This document shows, in pieces, positions 1 to 7,480 of a DNA stretch of 64,000 nt. Position 1 is the first letter of the stretch. Every line of letters starts with the position of its first letter. Under the pieces are notes generated by a model. It had not been told where the DNA came from, did no database searches, and was given only the letters and a program-made list of their open reading frames with translations. The stretch comes from Phycisphaeraceae bacterium (GTDB taxonomy: Bacteria; Planctomycetota; Phycisphaerae; Phycisphaerales; Phycisphaeraceae), in NCBI GenBank assembly GCA_029260655.1, contig JAJDCU010000040.1:36705-100704 (forward strand). Direction: 5' to 3'. Position numbers and translations under genes: made by a program.

Positions 1-1655
1 GGGGCGATCCATGGCAGATCAATGCCTACCCCCACAGCGATCGTCGCCATCGCCGTTGCGATCAGCGCGTAGGCGTCGATGAGTCTCGTCCCGTGGTTCT
101 GCCTGCTGCGCCAGACGATCACGGCCGCGCCGGTCAACAGCACACCGATCCCGGTGTAGACCATCCACCAGCGCAAAGGCTCGGGCAGGTCGTGCGGCGC
201 CCCGACGTGCGCCATTGCCGTGAACACCAGCGCCGCCGACGCGGAAAGCCAGGCGAAACAGGTCGGACGCCGGTTCCGCCACAGGCTCAGCATCCCGCCG
301 AGCGTGAAGACGCCGCCGTATCCGATCACGACTAAGTAGAAACGACCGGGTTCGAACGGCGCATCGAGGAATTGGTGCGCGATCGGCCAGGCCAGCATCA
401 TCGCCGCACACAGCGCCGCGCTGAGGAACGTGACCGCCAGGTATCGCAGGTCCAGCCGGGCCAGCACCAGGCTCCCCGCCGCGAGCAGGCCTAGCGCCGA
501 CAGCTCGATCACCGAGAATTGACTGTACGCTACCAGCAGGCTTAGCAGCATCGCGCCGGACCCGGCCGCGCCGACCGCCAGCCACAGCCGACCTAAGGGC
601 GTGCGTTTCTCCGGGTCTTGGGCCATCGACCTAGCCGCACTCAAAACGAACAGCACCGACGTGCCCAGCACGAACATGATCATGTAAAGCCGGCTCTCCG
701 GGCTCCAGGCAAACAGGGTGTACACAAGCGCCCAGACCAGTGACGCCACTAACGTCAGGGCCGACAGCCCGAACCAGCTCCGCCGACGGGCGACCGCCAT
801 GAGCCCAAATTCAAGCAGCAACAGGTATGTAAACGTCGTCCCCCACGCCGACTCGTGACCGCTGATCAGCGCCGGCGTGACGAACCCGCCGACCAGCGCC
901 AACAGCGCGACGTAAGGCCCATGCACCAGCGACATCCCAACCGCCAGGGCGGTGACGGCCGCCATCACCGAGAAGCCCAGCCACGGATTTAATAGTTCGT
1001 AATACGCCGTCGCCGCCAGCACGGTCGCGAACAGGTCTGCCACACCCGCGCCACACAAGGCCGCGCCGATCCTCTCGCTCTTGCCTCGCGCCCACAGGCT
1101 CGTAAGCACCAGCGCCACGCCGAACCCAGCGGCGATCGACAGACGCACACCCACGGACAGCAGTTGCCGATCAAACGAGAACTTGACCAGGAACGCCCCG
1201 GCGAGCATCAGGCAGATCCCAGCGGCCCAGATGTAGAGCTTGGCGCCAATGATCTCTTCCAACGACGCCTTTTGTTTCCTGGGAGTGGCGGTTGATTCGG
1301 TCGCCGCAGACTTGGTGATGAAGTCAGGCGTTGCCTGAGGCATTTTGGCTGATGTCGGGCCCGCGACGCGGTGCAGCGCCTGCTTCCTCTGACTTAACGG
1401 TTGTGACTGCGGCTTGTGATCCAGCGCCTGTGCTTCTCCGGGAATGCTCGGCTTCACCTCGTCGGTGGTTGGCGGCGCTTCGGCGGGGCGGTCCGGTCTC
1501 TCGGGCTCGACGGGCTTAGACGATTGTGTCGGCCCCGCCTTGATCAGCATCGACCGAAGACGATCAATCTCACGCTGCTGCTTGTCCTGCTCGAGCCGGG
1601 TGCCGATCGCCACCCAGAGAGCTATCACGCCGAGAGTCAGTCCCAACCATACCAT
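1..1655 (-). CDS. DUF2339 family multi-pass membrane protein, partial (runs off the left edge)
   Basis: An open frame runs from ATG 1655 leftward to the window edge with no stop, about 551 codons. AAGGAG at 1662-1667 lies 6 bases upstream and supports this start. One N-terminal hydrophobic segment (VWLGLTLGVIALWVAI) is followed by a coiled, charged and Pro/Gln-rich linker of about 115 residues. The family signature then appears around residue 130 (LEEIIGAKLYIWAAGI), and from there the protein is an almost continuous series of membrane helices. DUF2339 proteins are large inner-membrane proteins of unknown function. The gene is divergent from the radical SAM operon and shares a 199-base intergenic region with it. 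The C-terminus is outside the window. Confidence 0.85.
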   Translation of the reverse strand, partial: MVWLGLTLGVIALWVAIGTRLEQDKQQREIDRLRSMLIKAGPTQSSKPVEPERPDRPAEAPPTTDEVKPSIPGEAQALDHKPQSQPLSQRKQALHRVAGPTSAKMPQATPDFITKSAATESTATPRKQKASLEEIIGAKLYIWAAGICLMLAGAFLVKFSFDRQLLSVGVRLSIAAGFGVALVLTSLWARGKSERIGAALCGAGVADLFATVLAATAYYELLNPWLGFSVMAAVTALAVGMSLVHGPYVALLALVGGFVTPALISGHESAWGTTFTYLLLLEFGLMAVARRRSWFGLSALTLVASLVWALVYTLFAWSPESRLYMIMFVLGTSVLFVLSAARSMAQDPEKRTPLGRLWLAVGAAGSGAMLLSLLVAYSQFSVIELSALGLLAAGSLVLARLDLRYLAVTFLSAALCAAMMLAWPIAHQFLDAPFEPGRFYLVVIGYGGVFTLGGMLSLWRNRRPTCFAWLSASAALVFTAMAHVGAPHDLPEPLRWWMVYTGIGVLLTGAAVIVWRSRQNHGTRLIDAYALIATAMATIAVGVGIDLPWIA

Positions 1656-1758
1656 GGCCAGCTCCTTGTCTTCCGGGTCGATCAGTCCGCTCTTTCATCG
1701 TGCGATCTAGGCGCAAGTTGTTAAAAAATAGTGCATTACGCGAAAACTCTGAGCAAGC

Positions 1759-1790
1759 TTGACTCTCTGTTTTGTAAGTGTATACTTACA
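1759..1790 (+). promoter_or_regulatory. Sigma-70-type promoter with an operator-like dyad over the -10 box
   Basis: A -35 box TTGACT (1759-1764) and a -10 box TATACT (1781-1786) are separated by 16 bases. A perfect 7-bp inverted repeat, TGTAAGT (1773-1779) and ACTTACA (1784-1790) with a 4-base spacer, covers the -10 box. That is where a dimeric repressor would block RNA polymerase. The predicted transcript starts near 1793, about 60 bases before the GTG at 1855. No regulator gene lies next to it in this window. Confidence 0.65.
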
Positions 1791-1854
1791 TCATAGAAAA
1801 CGATACGATCCGTGTCAACGACTCAGATCGTTCTTTTCAAAAAAGGGGTTCGCC

Positions 1855-2247
1855 GTGATCTGGATCAACCTCCTGTTCGCCTGGGGCTGGATGACTTTGG
1901 GTCTGATCGCCGGGGCGGTGCAGGGCATCGGGTTTCATCGTGAATCATGGATGGGCGGGTACAACTCATGGCGTCGTCGGCTGACGCGCCTGGGGCACAT
2001 CGCGTTTCTGGGCACGGGCATGTTGAACTTGGCCTTTGTGTTAACCGCGCGTGCGTGGGAGCTGTCGTATGAGCAAACGCTTGTGCCCGGCGTGCTGTTG
2101 ATTGTCGGGGCGGTGTCGATGCCGACCGTCTGTTACCTCTCCGCCTGGCGCATGACTTGGCGGAACCTGTTTTTCGTGCCTGTGCTGAGCCTGACCGCGG
2201 GGTGCGGCTGGATGACGGCCGTGTTGTTCGGACATCTTTTTAAGTAA
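1855..2247 (+). CDS. Small four-helix membrane protein, unknown function
   Basis: The protein is 130 residues and has four predicted membrane helices (about residues 3-22, 45-62, 72-92 and 105-127). GTG 1855 was chosen because an AAGGGG sequence sits just upstream and the first helix starts there. The longer reading from 1759 would begin inside the promoter. No family is recognised. The stop is 12 bases before the radical SAM gene, so the two are probably co-transcribed from the promoter at 1759. It may be a membrane partner of that enzyme, but this is inferred only from position. Confidence 0.6.
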   Translation: MIWINLLFAWGWMTLGLIAGAVQGIGFHRESWMGGYNSWRRRLTRLGHIAFLGTGMLNLAFVLTARAWELSYEQTLVPGVLLIVGAVSMPTVCYLSAWRMTWRNLFFVPVLSLTAGCGWMTAVLFGHLFK

Positions 2248-2259
2248 GGGGTCCTTGCG

Positions 2260-3624
2260 ATGAAGATCGGATTGATCGCGATGAGTGGCGTGCGCGTTTG
2301 TGATCAGGAGCTACTGCGCCTCGGGCTGACCCTGCCGGGGTTTGTCGAGCGGAGCAAGACGATCGCTTCGCTGCCGAGCCTGGGGCTGTTGACGCTGGCT
2401 GGATTGACGCCCGACCGGCACGAGGTCGTCTACCTGGATGTGCAGGACATCGACGAGCTGAGCATGGATTGGTCTTCGTTCGACCTGGTGGCGATCTCCA
2501 CGTTCACGGCCCAGGCGCCGGAGGCGTATGCGCTGGCCGACCGCTGCCGGGCAACATCCGGTGCCGCATCCGGGGCCAGGGGCACGAAGGTCGTAATGGG
2601 CGGGCTGCACGTCACCTGCCTGCCCGACGAGGCGCTTGAGCACTGCGACGCGGTGGTGGTCGGCGAAGGCGAGTTGTGTTGGCCGGATATCCTGGCCGAC
2701 GCCGAGCGAGGCGCGCTGGGCGGGACGTATTACAGCAAGCCCGGCGAGTTCGACCTGGCCGACGCGCCGATGCCCGCTTACCACCTGCTGGATATGGACA
2801 AGTACAACCGGATCACCGTGCAGACCTCGCGGGGCTGTCCCTTGAAGTGCGAGTTCTGCGCAAGTTCCATCCTGTTGACACCGAAGTACAAGCAAAAGCC
2901 GATCGACAAAGTCCTGGCCGAGATCGACCGTATCTGCGAGCTCTGGCCGCGCCCGTTTATCGAGTTCGCGGACGACAACAGCTTCGTGGATCGGCGGTAC
3001 TGGAAGCGATTGCTGCCGGAGTTGGCGAAGCGCCGCGTCAAATGGTTTACCGAGACCGATGTCAGCGTCGGCGAGGACGACGAGCTTCTGGAGTTGATGC
3101 GCCGCGCCGGCTGCGCCGAAGTGCTTATCGGCCTGGAGAGCCCGCAACTGCAAGGCCTGCGCGGGTTGGAGATGAAGACCGACTGGAAGCGCAAGCGCCG
3201 AGGCGACTACGCCCGCCTGGTCCGCAACATCCAGTCCCACGGCATCCGGGTCAACGGCTGCTTTGTCCTCGGGCTCGACGGGCAGACCACAGACATCTTC
3301 GACCGGGTCTACGATTTCGCACGGGAGTTGGAGCTGTATGACGTGCAGATCACGCTTTTGACGCCGTTCCCCGGCACGCCGCTGTACGAGCGCCTGCGCC
3401 GGGAGGGCCGGCTGCTGGAAGAAAAGGCCTGGCATAAGTGCACGCTGTTCGACCTGACGTTTGAGCCGACCCCCATGACCGCCGACGAGCTGGTCGAAGG
3501 CTTTCACGGCCTGGCTGTCCGGCTCTACAGCGACGAGGCGACCGCCTGGCGGCGCGACCTGTTCAAACGCAAGTACCGCAGGGCGACGAACGGCCAATTG
3601 GCGGGTATAAAGGCTTCGGCCTGA
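2260..3624 (+). CDS. B12-binding-domain radical SAM protein
   Basis: The protein is 454 residues. The N-terminal 140 or so residues have the Rossmann-like pattern of a cobalamin-binding domain (VVMGGLHVTCLPDEAL, VVGEGE). The radical SAM motif SRGCPLKCEFC (Cx3Cx2C, about residues 190-200) binds the [4Fe-4S] cluster, followed by the partial TIM barrel (FIEFADDNSF, CAEVLIGLESP, VNGCFVLGLDG). The C-terminal part (TPFPGTPLYERL) resembles the extension found in lipid-acting members such as hopanoid methylases. Enzymes of this class methylate or rearrange unreactive carbons. The substrate cannot be read from the sequence, but two flanking small membrane proteins would suit a lipid substrate (inference). 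An AAGGGG sequence precedes ATG 2260. Confidence 0.85.
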   Translation: MKIGLIAMSGVRVCDQELLRLGLTLPGFVERSKTIASLPSLGLLTLAGLTPDRHEVVYLDVQDIDELSMDWSSFDLVAISTFTAQAPEAYALADRCRATSGAASGARGTKVVMGGLHVTCLPDEALEHCDAVVVGEGELCWPDILADAERGALGGTYYSKPGEFDLADAPMPAYHLLDMDKYNRITVQTSRGCPLKCEFCASSILLTPKYKQKPIDKVLAEIDRICELWPRPFIEFADDNSFVDRRYWKRLLPELAKRRVKWFTETDVSVGEDDELLELMRRAGCAEVLIGLESPQLQGLRGLEMKTDWKRKRRGDYARLVRNIQSHGIRVNGCFVLGLDGQTTDIFDRVYDFARELELYDVQITLLTPFPGTPLYERLRREGRLLEEKAWHKCTLFDLTFEPTPMTADELVEGFHGLAVRLYSDEATAWRRDLFKRKYRRATNGQLAGIKASA

Positions 3625-3657
3625 CTACTCAACCTGGGCGGGCAGGAGGCTCACCTC

Positions 3658-4041
3658 ATGGCACGTTCATCCTCCGTGCGGCCGCTGTTCATCCTCGCCG
3701 GGCTCTACGACGGCGTGCTCGGCCTGGCGTTCCTCTTCTTCGCGCCAACCGTTTTCGACCGCTTCAACGTCACCCCGCCAAACCACTACGGCTACATCCA
3801 CTTCGCGGCTTTGCTGCTGTGCGCGTTCGCCCTGATGTTCTTCGCCATCGCGTCCGACCCCAGGCATAACCGAAACCTCATCCCCTACGGCATCATGCTC
3901 AAGATAAGCTACTGCGCCACCGTCGGCTGGCACTGGCTGGACGCCGGCGTGCCGTGGATCTGGCAGCCGTTCTTCATCTTCGACCTGTTGTTCCTCGCCG
4001 CGTTCATCTGGGCATACCAAAAAATCAGCCCGGCGCGGTGA
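3658..4041 (+). CDS. Small integral membrane protein, unknown function
   Basis: The protein is 127 residues with four hydrophobic segments (about residues 8-28, 43-63, 78-95 and 100-120) and a conserved-looking loop around FNVTPPNHYGYIHFAALLL. AGGAGG is placed 8 bases before ATG 3658. It lies 33 bases after the radical SAM gene on the same strand and is probably the third gene of that operon. It resembles small DoxX-like or uncharacterised membrane proteins in shape only; no family is assigned. Confidence 0.6.
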   Translation: MARSSSVRPLFILAGLYDGVLGLAFLFFAPTVFDRFNVTPPNHYGYIHFAALLLCAFALMFFAIASDPRHNRNLIPYGIMLKISYCATVGWHWLDAGVPWIWQPFFIFDLLFLAAFIWAYQKISPAR

Positions 4042-4062
4042 ACAGCTGATCGAACGAAGGCG

Positions 4063-4217
4063 GGTAACCACAGAGACACAGAGGCGCAGAGAAGAGGGGA
4101 AGGTTAGGTATCCGCAGATGACGCAGATTGCGCAGATCCGATCCCGGGTCGCTGCTTAATCTGTGTCATCTGCGTAATCTGCGGATAACATCTTCTCTGT
4201 GCCTCTGTGGTTCAACC
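4063..4217. repeat. Composite imperfect palindrome of quasi-periodic phrases (element R1)
   Basis: The left arm (4063-4140) carries two phrases: an outer one with an 8-bp period (CACAGAGA-CACAGAGG-CGCAGAGA) and an inner one with a 9-bp period (CGCAGATGA-CGCAGATTG-CGCAGATCC). The right arm (4153-4217) carries the reverse complements in mirrored order, with several substitutions. The element would fold into a long imperfect hairpin. It lies downstream of the deaminase gene and downstream of the radical SAM operon. Confidence 0.85.
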
Positions 4218-4229
4218 TCTTCGCTTGCG

Positions 4230-4673
4230 CTACTCGATCCCGATGTCCTCGTTCCATAAATCCGGCTTGTCGCGGATGAAGTTGGCCATCAGCTCTATAC
4301 ACCGGGGGTCGTTGAGGTTGATCAGCTCGACGCCGTGCTGTTTGAAGAGGTCTTCGGCCCCCATGAAGTTCTGGTTCTCGCCGATGACCACGCGGGGGAT
4401 CTTGTAGAGCAGGCTGGTGCCCGTACACCTCACGCAGGGACTCAGCGTGCTGACCAGCGTGAGCCTGGGCCAGTCCCGCCGCCGCCCGGCGCTACGGATA
4501 CAGGCCACCTCGGCATGTGCCGTCGGGTCCCCGGTCTGCACCCGCAGGTTGTGCCCGCGCGCCACGACATTGCCATCGCTATCGGCAAGCACCGACCCGA
4601 TCGGCAGCCCGCCCTCGGATAAGCCTAGCTCGGCTTCCTTGATCGCTTCGTTTAAGAGTGCTTGGTAGTCCAT
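4230..4673 (-). CDS. Cytosine deaminase of the Fcy1 (fungal) type
   Basis: The protein is 147 residues of the zinc-dependent cytidine-deaminase-like fold. The zinc site is visible as HAE (TAHAEVACI) and PCxxC (TLSPCVRCTG). The remainder follows yeast Fcy1 closely: EGGLPIGSVL, ARGHNLRVQ, IPRVVIGENQNF, and a C-terminal RP.W.EDIG ending. That family deaminates free cytosine to uracil and ammonia in the cytosol. It differs from the amidohydrolase CodA of enteric bacteria. ATG 4673 follows GGAGG by 6 bases; the upstream in-frame extension runs into a repeat arm and is rejected. The gene is bracketed by repeat elements R1 (downstream) and R2 (upstream), which suggests arrival as a cassette. A relaxed substrate specificity (guanine or other bases) cannot be excluded. 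Confidence 0.85.
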   Translation of the reverse strand: MDYQALLNEAIKEAELGLSEGGLPIGSVLADSDGNVVARGHNLRVQTGDPTAHAEVACIRSAGRRRDWPRLTLVSTLSPCVRCTGTSLLYKIPRVVIGENQNFMGAEDLFKQHGVELINLNDPRCIELMANFIRDKPDLWNEDIGIE

Positions 4674-4696
4674 ATATCGCCTCCGACGGGGAGAAA

Positions 4697-4794
4697 GAAG
4701 TTTTGACAGGATGAATAGGATCAAAGGGATCGGTTATGCCGCGCCCACAAGACTACATCCTGTCGATCCTGTTCATCCTGTCAAAAGAACTTCC
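4697..4794. repeat. Imperfect palindrome with 9-bp-period arms (element R2)
   Basis: The left arm 4697-4733 reads as GACAGGATG-AATAGGATC-AAAGGGATC, a 9-bp period. The right arm 4753-4794 is its imperfect reverse complement. About 20 bases lie between the arms. The element separates the divergent deaminase and hydrolase genes and probably covers or replaces part of both promoter regions; the hydrolase start codon is only 15 bases from its end. Confidence 0.85.
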
Positions 4795-4808
4795 TTACGA
4801 AGCGTTGG

Positions 4809-5819
4809 ATGAATCGTCGGCTATCCTATCTCGTCATGGGCCTGCTTCTTTTGATCTTGTTTGCTTTATGTCTGCTCTGGCTACTCGGTGCGGCGGGGCT
4901 GGTGTATGCGCTAGGACATCCCAAGCGTAAGACATTTGCGGTGGCGCTGGCTTGCGGGGACCCGACGGACCCGGCGGACCTGGAACTGGTTGCCGAAGAG
5001 GCGACGTTTACGATGGGGGGGGGGTCGCGGTCGCCGGGATGGGTGATTCAGGGGAGCGATCCAGGCGGCCCAACGATCGTGATCGTTCACGGGTTTGGGG
5101 ATAGCCGGTACGGGGCGCTGCACCGTGTGCCGATGGCTGCGCCGTTTGCCCGGCGGGTGGTGGTGTTTGACCTGCCGGGCCAGGGCGAGTCGCAAGCGCG
5201 TCGGGCGTATGGGGGTTTGCGTGAGCCTGACGACGTGCTGGCGGTGCTGGCGGTGCTGGCGGTGCTGGAGCAGTTGGAGAAGCAGGATGCGCAGCGGATC
5301 GTGTTGCTTGGATATTCGATGGGGGCGGGGATCGCGATCGCGGCGGCGGCGAAGTCGGTGGGTGAGGCCCGAGCGGGGATCGTGGGTGTGATCGCCGAGG
5401 GGCCGTACCGCTACTGGGACGAGCCGATCGTGAGCATCTTTAAGAGGAACCATTACCCGGTGCAGCCGATTGTGTCGCTGGTATGGGTCTGGCTTCGTCT
5501 GACAGCCCGGGGTTTTGCACAATTCGACCGGGCGGGGCACGCGGCGAAACTGTGCTGCCCGCTGGTGGTGCTGCACGGGACGCAGGACGAGCTGTGTCCG
5601 ATAAGTTCTGCCCGCCAGATCGCCGAGTCGGCCCCCGACGGCCGGCTGATCGAGTTCCCCGGCGGGCGTCACAACGACCTGCCCTGCGAGCACGAACAGG
5701 CCTACCGCACAGCGATCGGGGATTTTCTAAAAAGGCTTTGTTCCGGCGACGGATCGGGTACAATGAACCGCTTGGCCGAAAAGGCCCAGCCGGGCGCTTC
5801 AAGGGGCCGGCGAGCTTGA
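4809..5819 (+). CDS. Membrane-anchored alpha/beta hydrolase
   Basis: The protein is 336 residues. One N-terminal membrane helix (about residues 8-34) would anchor it with the hydrolase domain outside the cytosol. Motifs of the fold are present: oxyanion-side VHGFGDS, nucleophile elbow GYSMGAG (Ser), the acid in HGTQDE and the histidine in GGRHND. Around residue 140 a 9-bp unit is tandemly repeated three times (VLA-VLA-VLA), a small replication-slippage tract. The substrate is unknown. No ribosome binding site is visible before ATG 4809, which follows repeat R2 closely; a start at ATG 4839 would shorten the anchor. The tail after about residue 310 is low in conservation. Confidence 0.75.
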   Translation: MNRRLSYLVMGLLLLILFALCLLWLLGAAGLVYALGHPKRKTFAVALACGDPTDPADLELVAEEATFTMGGGSRSPGWVIQGSDPGGPTIVIVHGFGDSRYGALHRVPMAAPFARRVVVFDLPGQGESQARRAYGGLREPDDVLAVLAVLAVLEQLEKQDAQRIVLLGYSMGAGIAIAAAAKSVGEARAGIVGVIAEGPYRYWDEPIVSIFKRNHYPVQPIVSLVWVWLRLTARGFAQFDRAGHAAKLCCPLVVLHGTQDELCPISSARQIAESAPDGRLIEFPGGRHNDLPCEHEQAYRTAIGDFLKRLCSGDGSGTMNRLAEKAQPGASRGRRA

Positions 5820-5941
5820 GCTTACGGGCGGGTTTAAACCCTTATATCCCACGGCTTGAAGCGACCCCCCGGGAGGTACCCGCTCACCGCTTAGAGCGCC
5901 GGCTGACCGTTGTTTTTCCGCCGGCGATCCGTGTCCGTATT

Positions 5942-5970
5942 TTGACAGCGCCGGCGCGATGACCTGTAAT
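5942..5970 (+). promoter_or_regulatory. Near-consensus sigma-70 promoter of the microcompartment operon
   Basis: A perfect -35 box TTGACA (5942-5947), a 17-base spacer and a -10 box TGTAAT (5965-5970) are present. Transcription would begin near 5977. That leaves about 29 bases of leader before ATG 6006 but only about 8 before the alternative GTG 5985, which is why ATG 6006 is preferred. Confidence 0.7.
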
Positions 5971-6005
5971 GCTTTGGCACCGATGTGCCCTGTCCGTGGA
6001 AAACG

Positions 6006-7466
6006 ATGACCGAGAACACAGCATCGCGACGCATCGCCGTGGGAGCGGATCACGGCGGCTTTGAGCTTAAAGAAAAGATCAAGGCGCATCTTCAGGGCCA
6101 GGGCTATCAGGTCCACGATTGCGGGACCCATGCCGCCGATGCGGTGGACTACCCGGTGTTTGCCCGGGCCGTGGCCGAGCGGGTTTCACGGGGCGAGGCC
6201 GATCAGGGCATCCTGGTCGACGGCGCGGGGATCGGTTCGTGTATGACGGCGAACAAGGTACCCGGCGTGCGTGCGGCGATGTGTTACTACACGTCGTCGG
6301 CGAACAACGCCCGTGAACACAACGACGCGAACGTTTTGACCCTGGGCGCGGGGTTTGTCGGGCCGAACCTGGCGATGCAGATCGTGGACGTCTTTTTGAC
6401 GACCCAGTGCACCGCCGAGCGTCACCTGCGTCGCGTGAGTATGATCGAGACCGGCGCGGGGCCCGCGGACCCATCCGGGGGACTATCCGGGGGACCGATA
6501 CCGGGGGCGCCGACGCCTCAAGCGCACGCCTGTCAATGTCAAGAGAACAAGATGCCCGGAGCAGACATGCCTGAGTCAATCCAAGAGCAGGACCTTCAGC
6601 GGATCGTCCAGCGGATCATGGACCTGGCCGGGGGCGCAGACTTAGGCTGCACGACCTTGGCCTGCGGATTCTGCAAGACCTGCGCACAGACCAACCCCGA
6701 GCTGGTCCGTCAGTTCCTGGAACTGGGCGCCGACCGTATCGTCCATCAGCCCGGGGCCGGCGACATGCCGCGCGAGCTGGCGGCCTCGATCGACCACACC
6801 CTGCTCAAGCCCGACGCCACCACCGACCAACTCATCAGCATGTGCGACGAGGCCAAGGACTACGGCTTCGCCAGCGTCTGCGTGAACCCGGTGAATGTGA
6901 AGCTGGTCGCCGGCCAGTTGACGGGCACCGATGTCAAGGCCTGCTCCGTGGTCGGGTTCCCCCTGGGCGCGACCACGCCCGAGATCAAGGCGATGGAGGC
7001 CCGTCGAGCGATCCGGGACGGCGCACGGGAGATCGACATGGTGATCAACGTCGGAGCGCTTAAGAGCGGCAACGACGACCTGGTCTACCGCGATATCCGG
7101 GCCGTGACCGAGGTCTGCATGGACGGGCGGAGTATCTGCAAGGTGATCCTCGAGACCGCCTTGCTCAACGACGACGAAAAGGTCCGCGCCTGCAAGGCGG
7201 CGAAGCGGGCGCGTGCGGACTTCGTCAAAACCTCGACGGGCTTTGGCCCAGGCGGCGCGACCGCCGAGGATGTGGCGTTGATGAGCCAGGCCGTCAGCGG
7301 CACTCGGATGGGCGTCAAGGCGTCCGGCGGGATCCGCGACCTGGAAGGGGCCAAGGAAATGATCCACGCAGGCGCCACACGTTTAGGCGTCAGCGCCGGC
7401 GTGAAGATCGTCAAGGAAGCCAAGGGGATGACCGTTTCTCAAGGAAGCACCAAAGAAAAGTATTGA
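6006..7466 (+). CDS. Fused RpiB-like sugar-phosphate isomerase and deoxyribose-phosphate aldolase (DeoC)
   Basis: The protein is 486 residues with two enzymes in one chain. Residues 8-150 are RpiB-like (VGADHGGFELK, DYPVFARAV, GILVDGAGIG, ANKVPGVRAA, AREHNDANVL), but Asp72 sits where E. coli RpiB has its catalytic cysteine. A Gly/Pro linker follows. Then comes an amphipathic helix, IQEQDLQRIVQRIMDLAG (192-209), like a BMC encapsulation peptide, and a cysteine cluster (Cys215, 220, 223, 226). Residues 258-470 are DeoC with Asp344 (IDMVINVGA), Schiff-base Lys408 (FVKTSTGFG) and Lys438 (GVKASGG). DeoC cleaves deoxyribose 5-phosphate to glyceraldehyde 3-phosphate and acetaldehyde, which the aldehyde dehydrogenase of the same operon would consume. 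GTG 5985 is a less likely alternative start. Confidence 0.9.
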   Translation: MTENTASRRIAVGADHGGFELKEKIKAHLQGQGYQVHDCGTHAADAVDYPVFARAVAERVSRGEADQGILVDGAGIGSCMTANKVPGVRAAMCYYTSSANNAREHNDANVLTLGAGFVGPNLAMQIVDVFLTTQCTAERHLRRVSMIETGAGPADPSGGLSGGPIPGAPTPQAHACQCQENKMPGADMPESIQEQDLQRIVQRIMDLAGGADLGCTTLACGFCKTCAQTNPELVRQFLELGADRIVHQPGAGDMPRELAASIDHTLLKPDATTDQLISMCDEAKDYGFASVCVNPVNVKLVAGQLTGTDVKACSVVGFPLGATTPEIKAMEARRAIRDGAREIDMVINVGALKSGNDDLVYRDIRAVTEVCMDGRSICKVILETALLNDDEKVRACKAAKRARADFVKTSTGFGPGGATAEDVALMSQAVSGTRMGVKASGGIRDLEGAKEMIHAGATRLGVSAGVKIVKEAKGMTVSQGSTKEKY

Positions 7467-7480
7467 CAGGTTGAATCACT

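Noticed and set aside
2311..3597. Long open frame (428 codons) opposite the radical SAM gene
   Set aside because: It is a GC-driven antisense shadow with low-complexity composition, no ribosome site and no family motif; the plus-strand frame has clear enzyme motifs.
4156..4428. Open frame running through the R1 repeat arm into the deaminase gene
   Set aside because: It overlaps the deaminase in another frame, and its peptide simply translates the repeat phrase.
5985..6005. GTG 5985 as start of the RpiB-DeoC fusion
   Set aside because: It would leave a leader of only about 8 bases from the predicted transcription start and adds residues outside the RpiB family.
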